From contig CAUPYH010000059.1 in NCBI GenBank assembly GCA_963515595.1, positions 1 to 10,308 of the forward strand: a stretch of 10,308 nt of DNA. The letters run 5' to 3'. The notes under the pieces were generated by a model. It saw only the letters and a program-made list of their open reading frames with translations. It was not told the origin of the DNA and searched no databases. The stretch's first letter is position 1, and every line of letters starts with the position of its first letter. The DNA comes from Eikenella sp963515595. GTDB taxonomy: Bacteria; Pseudomonadota; Gammaproteobacteria; Burkholderiales; Neisseriaceae. A program made the position numbers and the translations under genes. Positions 6,327 to 10,308 of this stretch are shown in pieces.

Positions 6327-6355
6327 ATTGTAAACGGGCGGCGGGGTTTTTCCAA
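6327..6355 (-). promoter_or_regulatory. yajC-secD-secF promoter
   Basis: On the minus strand TTGGAA (6355-6350) and TACAAT (6332-6327) are separated by exactly 17 bases, matching the sigma-70 consensus at 4/6 and 5/6 positions. The transcript would start near 6320, giving a leader of about 30 bases with the GGAG ribosome site. Confidence 0.7.
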
Positions 6356-6480
6356 CCCGTGCAACAGAAATTTAAGCGAGGTTGCCATGGAGCTGGAGGA
6401 TTTTGTGGAGGATGGGGGTGTGGCGGGCTGAAATTTTGTTGGGTTGGGTTTTATCCCTATCCCTATCAGCGGTATTAACA

Positions 6481-6533
6481 CAGGCTACCTGAAACAATCT
6501 GCGACATTGCGGATAGGGGTTTCAGGTAGCCTG
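6481..6533. repeat. Inverted DUS pair, copy 1 of 2
   Basis: Exact DUS copies at 6482-6493 (plus) and 6521-6532 (minus) form a 15-bp perfect stem (6481-6495 with 6519-6533) with a 23-base loop. It is one of two consecutive hairpins between lpxH and yajC. Confidence 0.8.
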
Positions 6534-6537
6534 TTAG

Positions 6538-6582
6538 ATTTTCAGGTAGCCTTCCTAAGCTGTGGAAAGGCTACCTGAAAAT
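6538..6582 (-). terminator. Inverted DUS pair after lpxH, copy 2 of 2
   Basis: Exact DUS copies at 6541-6552 (minus) and 6568-6579 (plus) give a 16-bp stem (6538-6553 with 6567-6582) and a 13-base loop. It begins 18 bases beyond the lpxH stop. No U-tract follows on the minus strand, so the next hairpin may help end the lpxH transcript. Confidence 0.6.
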
Positions 6583-6600
6583 ATTCCTGTGCGGGTTTGG

Positions 6601-7335
6601 CTAATCTAAGGCCAAATGCTGTGCGCTCACACCTTCGGGTGATACGACAAGGCAACCGCCTTCTTTGCCATACCAGTCTTGCAGCACAAAGCGGGTGAAG
6701 CTTTGGCCGTTGGGCAGGGTGTGCTGGTGGGTGGCTGGGCGGTGAGTGTGGCCGTGGATAAGATCAGCACTGGGGTGTTGCGCCATCAGGGCGGATACCG
6801 CTTCTTCGGTTACGTCGGAAACGGCGCTTTTGCCGTTTTCAGCTTTGCCGCGTTCACTCATCTGGCGGATTTGCTGTGCCAGCAGGCGGCGTTCGGCCAG
6901 AGGTTTGGCGAGGATGGCGGCCTGCCATTGGGGCTGGCGCGATTGGGCGCGGAACTGCATATAGGGCAGGTCGGCGGTGCAGAGTTCGTCGCCGTGGGTG
7001 ATGAGATAGGGGCGGCCGTAGAGGGTAAGCGGATGCTGCTCGGGCAGCAGGGTCATGCCGCTGCGGCGGGCGAAGTCTTGGCCGAGCAGGAAATCGCGGT
7101 TACCGGGGATGAAATACACGGGTTTGTGTTGGGCGAATGCTTTTAATTCGGCGGCGATATGGTCGGTAAAGGGGGTGCGGTCGTCGTCGCCCACCCAGGT
7201 GTCGAACAGGTCGCCGAGGATGTAGAGGGCATCGGCCGTGCTTTTCCATCGGTGCAGCTGGCGCAGGAAGAGTTCGGTGAGCTCGGGGCTGTGCTCGGAG
7301 AGGTGGAGATCGGCGATAAAGATGGTTTGGTTCAT
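6601..7335 (-). CDS. lpxH: UDP-2,3-diacylglucosamine diphosphatase LpxH
   Basis: A 244-residue metallophosphoesterase that hydrolyses UDP-2,3-diacylglucosamine to lipid X and UMP, the fourth step of lipid A synthesis, at the cytoplasmic face of the inner membrane. The metal-binding motifs are all present in order: DLH (9-11), GDLFD (41-45), GNRDF (78-82), THGDE (113-117) and HGHTHRP (194-200). The long insert (about 125-170) matches the lid region of the family. Length is typical of LpxH (about 240) and it is not LpxI. The ATG lies three bases after the stop of the ArsC-like gene, with no separate ribosome site obvious, so it is probably translated by coupling and transcribed from the promoter at 7720-7748. 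The DUS hairpin follows. Confidence 0.97.
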   Translation of the reverse strand: MNQTIFIADLHLSEHSPELTELFLRQLHRWKSTADALYILGDLFDTWVGDDDRTPFTDHIAAELKAFAQHKPVYFIPGNRDFLLGQDFARRSGMTLLPEQHPLTLYGRPYLITHGDELCTADLPYMQFRAQSRQPQWQAAILAKPLAERRLLAQQIRQMSERGKAENGKSAVSDVTEEAVSALMAQHPSADLIHGHTHRPATHQHTLPNGQSFTRFVLQDWYGKEGGCLVVSPEGVSAQHLALD

Positions 7336-7338
7336 GGT

Positions 7339-7686
7339 TCAGGCGAAGATTTCGGAATAACGTTCGGGGGAAAAGCCGATGTGGACGCGGCCTTGGTGTT
7401 CGAGCACGGGGCGTTTGATGACGGAGGGCTGTGCCTGCATCAGGGCGATGGCGCCTTCGCGGCTATCGGCGGCAGTTTGTTCGGCCGGGCTGAGTTTGCG
7501 CCAAGTGGTGCCTTTGCGGTTGATGAGAACGTCTGCACCAACGGCATCGAGCCAATGGGCGAGCTGTTCGGGCGTGGGGGCTTCGGTTTTGAAATTAACG
7601 AAGGCGTGGGGCACTTGTTTTTCGTCCAGCCAGGCGCGGGCTTTTTTCACGGTGGCGCAGTTGGGGATGCCGTAGAGGGTGGTCAT
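7339..7686 (-). CDS. ArsC/Spx-family thioredoxin-fold protein (YffB-like)
   Basis: A 115-residue protein of the arsenate-reductase-like/Spx family. It shows YGIPNCATVKKARAWL (5-20), NRKGTTWRKL (56-65) and QPSVIKRPVLE (86-96). It keeps a single N-terminal cysteine (Cys10) where Spx has CxxC and true ArsC has CxxS; the relative I recall is YffB of E. coli, whose role is not well defined. An arsenate-reductase function is not supported: there are no other cysteines and no arsenic genes nearby. The ATG at 7686 was chosen because AAGGA lies 12 bases upstream and the protein then begins with the fold's first strand. The frame is open for another 37 codons, but these cross the promoter. It is directly followed by lpxH. 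Confidence 0.9.
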   Translation of the reverse strand: MTTLYGIPNCATVKKARAWLDEKQVPHAFVNFKTEAPTPEQLAHWLDAVGADVLINRKGTTWRKLSPAEQTAADSREGAIALMQAQPSVIKRPVLEHQGRVHIGFSPERYSEIFA

Positions 7687-7693
7687 TATTGTG

Positions 7694-7699
7694 TATAAT
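7694..7699 (+). promoter_or_regulatory. Candidate -10 box for the lipoprotein gene
   Basis: A perfect TATAAT on the plus strand, 89 bases upstream of the ATG at 7789. No matching -35 box is seen at 16-18 bases. It lies within the leader of the divergent gene, so the two transcripts would overlap slightly. Confidence 0.3.
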
Positions 7700-7719
7700 C
7701 CTTGGATTTTCACCCCGCC

Positions 7720-7748
7720 ATTGTACGGGCAGGATGTTTTTTTGTCAT
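7720..7748 (-). promoter_or_regulatory. Promoter of the ArsC-like gene and lpxH
   Basis: On the minus strand ATGACA (7748-7743) and TACAAT (7725-7720) are 17 bases apart, each one base from the sigma-70 consensus. The predicted start near 7713 gives a leader of about 27 bases to the ATG at 7686. Confidence 0.7.
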
Positions 7749-7788
7749 GGCACAAGCCGTGCCGGGCAGATTTAATTTTGGAGGCTTT

Positions 7789-8415
7789 ATGAAACATTGG
7801 ATATGGGCGGCCCTGGCGGCCGGTTTGCTGGCCGGTTGCGGCGCGCAGGAAGCAGGTAAGGGGCAGTTTCGCGATGTACTGGCGCGTTATGCGGCGGCAA
7901 ACGAAGTGTGCCTGCCGTTGGCTTTGGATGCCGACGGAGCTGCGCCGCTGCTGGGCTCGGAGCGGATTGTGCTGCCGCGCCGTGATGCGGAAGATAAACG
8001 CATCAATGAAGCCGCCGTCAAGCAGATGCGGGCTTTGGAGAGTGCCGGATTATATGAGCGCTTGAAAGAGGGCGATGACGAAGTAGCGCTGGTGTTCGCG
8101 CTCACCGAAAACGGGCGCAAACATACCCGCGCCGGCCTAAACGGTCCGCTGTTCTGCCTGGGGCGCGAGCATGTGGATAAAGTGCAGTACTACACCGAGC
8201 CGGCTACCAATGCTGCCGGACTCACCGTATCCCGCGTGGTGTATGAGGGCAGCATCACGATGGACGGTTGGGCAAAACGCTTAGTGCGCCAGGGCAGCGA
8301 AGCTTGGCAAAACCGCCTGCCACTTAAGCGGGTGGAGCAGGCCACGCTGGTGAAAACCAACGACGGCTGGCGCGATATGCGCGAACTGCCGCCGGCCGAA
8401 GGCGTAGCGCAGTAG
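7789..8415 (+). CDS. Putative lipoprotein, function unknown
   Basis: A 208-residue protein with a lipoprotein signal peptide: Lys2-His3, a hydrophobic stretch (4-15) and the lipobox LLAGC, giving lipidation at Cys17. Gly18-Ala19 at the mature end does not suggest inner-membrane retention by the Asp+2 rule, so an outer-membrane site is likely (inference). I chose the ATG at 7789 because GGAG (7780-7783) precedes it; the frame opens upstream at 7702 but that would hide the signal. The mature protein has two further cysteines (41 in VCLPLA and 123 in LFCLG) that could form a disulfide, and a C-terminal KTNDGWRDMRELP segment. I do not recognise the family. It is transcribed divergently from the ArsC-like gene, convergent with dtd, and ends in a canonical terminator. 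Confidence 0.85.
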   Translation: MKHWIWAALAAGLLAGCGAQEAGKGQFRDVLARYAAANEVCLPLALDADGAAPLLGSERIVLPRRDAEDKRINEAAVKQMRALESAGLYERLKEGDDEVALVFALTENGRKHTRAGLNGPLFCLGREHVDKVQYYTEPATNAAGLTVSRVVYEGSITMDGWAKRLVRQGSEAWQNRLPLKRVEQATLVKTNDGWRDMRELPPAEGVAQ

Positions 8416-8438
8416 CTTGCAGTGAAACCGCTTCATGC

Positions 8439-8470
8439 AAAACCTGCCCTTTTGGTGCAGGTTTTTTGTT
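8439..8470 (+). terminator. Intrinsic terminator of the lipoprotein gene
   Basis: A 9-bp perfect stem (AAAACCTGC 8439-8447 with 8457-8465), a 9-base loop and a run of six T. It lies 23 bases after the stop codon. Unlike most 3' ends in the window it contains no DUS. Confidence 0.92.
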
Positions 8471-8500
8471 GGCAGAGTTTGAATTTTTTGCCACTTTGAT

Positions 8501-8512
8501 TTCAGGTAGCCT
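8501..8512 (-). repeat. DUS abutting the dtd stop codon
   Basis: Exact DUS on the minus strand, starting with the base immediately after the dtd TAA. It is unpaired: no opposing copy is nearby. Confidence 0.95.
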
Positions 8513-8971
8513 TTAAAACGTTTTTTGCGAATCCAGCAGAATGGTTACCGGCCCGTCGTTGCACAGGCTGACCAGCATATGGGTGCGGAAGCGGCCTTCG
8601 GCCACGTTCACGCCGTGGCTGCGCAAGAGGGTGGCTACTTGTTGATACAGTGCTTCGGCCTGTTCGGGGCGGGCGGCTTGGCTGAAGGAGGGGCGGCGGC
8701 CGTTGCGGGCGTCGCCGTAGAGGGTGAATTGCGATACCAGCAGCATTTCGCCGCCGGTGTCTTTCACCGACAGATTGAGTTTGCCGGCTTCGTCTTCAAA
8801 GATGCGCAGGTGGGCGATTTTGTCGGCGATATAGCGGGCGTCGGCCTCGCTGTCTTCGCCGCCTACGCCAAGCAGCACGCACAGGCCGTGGGGAATTTGG
8901 CTGAACGGGGCATCAGGCGCGTCGGCGGCAGCAATGTGGGCATGGCTGACTTTTTGGATAACGGCACGCAT
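8513..8971 (-). CDS. dtd: D-aminoacyl-tRNA deacylase
   Basis: A 152-residue cytoplasmic enzyme that hydrolyses D-aminoacyl-tRNA (and glycyl-tRNA-Ala), protecting translation from misuse of D-amino acids. It begins MRAVIQKVSHA and has the two catalytic signatures SQFTLYGDARNGRRPSFSQA (79-98) and NDGPVTILLDS (138-148), the latter holding the cross-subunit Gly-Pro motif. Length is normal for bacterial Dtd (about 145-150). The gene is bracketed by two same-strand DUS copies: one touches the stop, the other ends three bases before the ATG and occupies the ribosome-binding position. No classical Shine-Dalgarno is present; the only candidate, AAAGG, overlaps the DUS start at about 13 bases from the ATG. 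No strong local promoter is seen; the Correia-like element upstream may supply one. Confidence 0.97.
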   Translation of the reverse strand: MRAVIQKVSHAHIAAADAPDAPFSQIPHGLCVLLGVGGEDSEADARYIADKIAHLRIFEDEAGKLNLSVKDTGGEMLLVSQFTLYGDARNGRRPSFSQAARPEQAEALYQQVATLLRSHGVNVAEGRFRTHMLVSLCNDGPVTILLDSQKTF

Positions 8972-8974
8972 GGT

Positions 8975-8986
8975 TTCAGGTAGCCT
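8975..8986 (-). repeat. DUS in the dtd ribosome-binding position
   Basis: Exact DUS on the minus strand, ending three bases before the dtd ATG. It has the same orientation as the copy after the dtd stop. Confidence 0.95.
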
Positions 8987-9110
8987 TTCTGGTTGTTCCC
9001 AAGAGGTAGGGTGCGGCTTGGCCTTGTTGTATGGGTATGCTGCCTACGGCTTGCCGCTTGGTTGCCTGCCTATTGCTGGGATGATGGTTTAGAGTGGATG
9101 GATAAACAAA

Positions 9111-9122
9111 AGGCTACCTGAA
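9111..9122 (+). repeat. DUS, left arm of a split hairpin
   Basis: Exact DUS on the plus strand. It pairs in orientation with 9265-9276 but they are 142 bases apart, with the Correia-like element between. Confidence 0.93.
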
Positions 9123-9141
9123 AATAGTGCAGAGCCGGTTT

Positions 9142-9245
9142 TATAGAGAATTAACAAAAACCAGTACAGCGTTGGCTCGCCTTGCCGTAACGTGTGTACT
9201 GTCTGCGGCTCGCCGCCTTGTCCTGATTTTTGTTAATCCACTATA
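9142..9245. mobile_element. Correia-like repeat element (short, 104-bp form)
   Basis: The segment begins TATAGAGAATTAAC and ends GTTAATCCACTATA. Its two 26-base ends (9142-9167 and 9220-9245) are inverted repeats matching at 22 of 26 positions. The inner part (AACAAAAACCAGTAC, GCGTTGG, GTACTGTCTGCGGCT, CGCCTTGTCCTG) follows the Correia element (CREE/NEMIS) of Neisseria as I remember it. Correia elements come as about 155-bp full and 104-108-bp internally deleted forms; 104 bp fits the deleted form. They encode no protein, move as MITE-like units into TA sites, can carry outward promoters at their ends, and their RNA hairpin can be cut by RNase III. The left end has drifted more than the right. 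Confidence 0.88.
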
Positions 9246-9247
9246 AC
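9218..9247 (+). promoter_or_regulatory. Outward promoter at the right end of the Correia-like element
   Basis: TTGTCC (9218-9223) and TATAAC (9242-9247) are 18 bases apart, on the plus strand. The -10 is completed by the two bases next to the element. Correia elements of Neisseria are known to create promoters this way. Transcripts would run antisense into the 3' end of gyrA. Confidence 0.4.
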
Positions 9248-9264
9248 TTCGTTGGCGCTTTGCT

Positions 9265-9276
9265 TTCAGGTAGCCT
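9265..9276 (-). repeat. DUS, right arm of a split hairpin after gyrA
   Basis: Exact DUS on the minus strand, 15 bases beyond the gyrA stop. Without the insertion it would have formed the usual DUS terminator hairpin with 9111-9122. Confidence 0.93.
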
Positions 9277-9291
9277 TTTCTTGGCGGGCGA

Positions 9292-10308
9292 TTAAGCCTC
9301 GCCTTGTTCTTGGCTCGGGCTTTCAGCTGAGGTTTGGGTTTCGGCGGCTTGTGCTTCGTCTTCCTCTTCTTCGGCTACGCGCTCGAGGCTGACGAGGGTT
9401 TCGCCTTCGTCCAGGTTAATCAGCTTCACGCCGGCGGCGGCGCGGCCGGTTTCGCGGATTTGTTCCACCTTGGTGCGGATGAGTACGCCGCCGCTGGTGA
9501 TCAGCATCAGGTCGTCGCTTTCGCTCACCAGGGTGGCGGCCACTAGGTCGCCGTTGCGCTCGCCGGTGTTGATGGCGATGTTGCCTTGGCCGCCTTTGTT
9601 TTTGCGGCTGTAGCTGGCAATCGGGGTGCGTTTGCCGTAGCCGTTGGCGGTGGCGGTGAGCACTTGCAGTTCACTCTGTTCGCACTCGGGGGCGAAGGTG
9701 ATGAGGCTGACGATGCGGCCGTTTTCGGGCAGTCTCATGCCGCGCAGGCCGCCGCTGCCGCGGCCGCTGGGGCGTACGCCGTGTTTGCCGCTGATGGGGG
9801 CGCTTTCGGCGCTGTCGTCTTCCTGGCTACCTGAAATTTCGGTGTCGTTGTCGTCGCCGGTTTCTTCGTCGTCGCTGCTGCGCTCCCAATATTCGTTGAA
9901 GCGGATGGCTTTGCCGAGGTTGGAGAAGAGCATGATGTCGTTGCGGCCGGAGGTGCGCGCTACGCCCACCAAGCTGTCGCCTTCTTTGAGGGCGATGGCT
10001 TTGATGCCGACTTTGCTCACGTTTTTAAACGCGGAAAGTTGCACTTTTTTCACCACGCCCATGGCGGTGGCGAAGAAAACGTATTCGTCTTCGGGGAAGT
10101 AGCGCACGGGCAGGATGGCGGAGACTTTTTCGTTTTCGTCCAGCTGGATAACGTTGTTGATAGGGCGGCCGCGCGAGTTGCGCCCGCCTTCGGGCAGTTT
10201 GTACACCTTAATCCAGTGGCAGCGGCCGTGGTTGGTGAAGCACATCAGGTAGTCGTGGGTGTTGGCCACAAACAGGGTTTCGATGAAGTCTTCGTCTTTG
10301 GTGGCGGC
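9292..10308 (-). CDS. gyrA: DNA gyrase subunit A, C-terminal part (runs off right edge)
   Basis: The last 338 codons of gyrA. The visible part is the C-terminal beta-pinwheel that wraps DNA and lets gyrase introduce negative supercoils; the breakage-reunion domain lies beyond the window. Blade sequences recognisable against E. coli GyrA include THDYLMCFTNHGRCHWIKVY, GVVKKVQLSAF, GGLRGMRL, NGYGKRTPI and SGGVLIRTKV. The frame continues unbroken to position 10308 (AATKDEDF upstream), so the GTG at 10269 is internal, not a start. Two features stand out: an acidic Ser/Asp/Glu-rich insert of about 35 residues between blades (visible residues 144-178, positions 9775-9879), where E. coli has a short loop, and an acidic tail ending in SPSQEQGEA. 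The C-terminal acidic tail is usual in GyrA and tunes supercoiling in E. coli. Confidence 0.98.
   Translation of the reverse strand, partial: AATKDEDFIETLFVANTHDYLMCFTNHGRCHWIKVYKLPEGGRNSRGRPINNVIQLDENEKVSAILPVRYFPEDEYVFFATAMGVVKKVQLSAFKNVSKVGIKAIALKEGDSLVGVARTSGRNDIMLFSNLGKAIRFNEYWERSSDDEETGDDNDTEISGSQEDDSAESAPISGKHGVRPSGRGSGGLRGMRLPENGRIVSLITFAPECEQSELQVLTATANGYGKRTPIASYSRKNKGGQGNIAINTGERNGDLVAATLVSESDDLMLITSGGVLIRTKVEQIRETGRAAAGVKLINLDEGETLVSLERVAEEEEDEAQAAETQTSAESPSQEQGEA
9824..9835 (+). repeat. DUS-like 11/12 match inside the GyrA insert
   Basis: TGGCTACCTGAA differs from the DUS only in its first base. On the coding strand it encodes Ser-Gly-Ser within EISGSQED, in the same reading frame as the variant in secD. 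Confidence 0.65.

Larger units (their letters stand above)
6291..6600. other. Intergenic region upstream of yajC, with four DUS copies
   Basis: About 310 bases between the yajC start and the lpxH stop. It holds the yajC promoter (6327-6355), an uncharacterised G/T-rich stretch (6356-6480) in which I see no gene, and two adjacent inverted DUS pairs (6481-6582). Confidence 0.7.
8987..9291. other. Gene-free interval between dtd and gyrA
   Basis: These 305 bases hold two opposed DUS copies (9111-9122, 9265-9276) and, between them, a Correia-like element (9142-9245). The stretch 8987-9110 shows no gene or clear signal. Confidence 0.75.

Noticed and set aside
7339..7686. Arsenate reductase
   Set aside because: Only one cysteine is present, the sequence is closer to YffB-like proteins, and no arsenic-resistance genes are near.
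7702..7788. Upstream start for the lipoprotein
   Set aside because: It would place the signal peptide inside the protein; GGAG stands before the ATG at 7789.
7687..7797. N-terminal extension of the ArsC-like protein to 7797
   Set aside because: The added 37 residues contain no fold elements and cross the promoter; the internal ATG has a ribosome site and matches the family start.
10267..10269. GTG as the start of a separate 325-residue protein
   Set aside because: The frame continues upstream with GyrA sequence to the window edge, so this is an internal valine.
1..10308. CRISPR array suggested by many short repeats
   Set aside because: The repeats are 12 bases, occur on both strands and at irregular distances between genes, so they are DUS and not CRISPR repeats.

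Overview
This window reads as chromosomal DNA of an Eikenella-type member of the Neisseriaceae (Betaproteobacteria). The main evidence is the 12-mer AGGCTACCTGAA, present 16 times exactly (both orientations) plus several one-base variants. It matches what I recall as the Eikenella dialect of the neisserial DNA uptake sequence (AG-eikDUS). A Correia-type element (a Neisseriaceae repeat) and the Neisseria-like SecD/SecF/YajC, LpxH, Dtd and GyrA proteins agree with this. The species call is inference.

Layout. Positions 1-2075 hold a minus-strand lipid/envelope cluster, read right to left: a YnbA-like CDP-alcohol phosphatidyltransferase, a small four-helix membrane protein, a YjdF (DUF2238) membrane protein, and the N-terminus of a YnbC-like alpha/beta hydrolase that runs off the left edge. 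At 2390-2755 a plus-strand, tryptophan-rich membrane protein of unknown function stands alone. Positions 2756-3144 hold no gene, only DUS hairpins and a strong terminator. Positions 3145-6290 are yajC-secD-secF (minus strand), the accessory part of the Sec translocase, with a good promoter in front of yajC. After a 310-base stretch with four DUS copies come lpxH (lipid A synthesis) and, directly upstream in the same unit, an ArsC/Spx-family gene with its own promoter. Divergent from these is a putative lipoprotein gene (7789-8415, plus strand) ending in a canonical intrinsic terminator. Then follow dtd (D-aminoacyl-tRNA deacylase, minus strand), with a DUS at each end, a 104-bp Correia-like element, and the C-terminal part of gyrA, which runs off the right edge.

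Most genes are on the minus strand and housekeeping or envelope-related. The strongest unusual features lie between genes: DUS copies used as terminator-like hairpins, as a stop codon and in the ribosome-binding position, and a Correia-like element inserted inside a DUS pair after gyrA, with promoter-like sequences at its ends. I saw no CRISPR array, tRNA, rRNA, transposase, prophage or defence gene.
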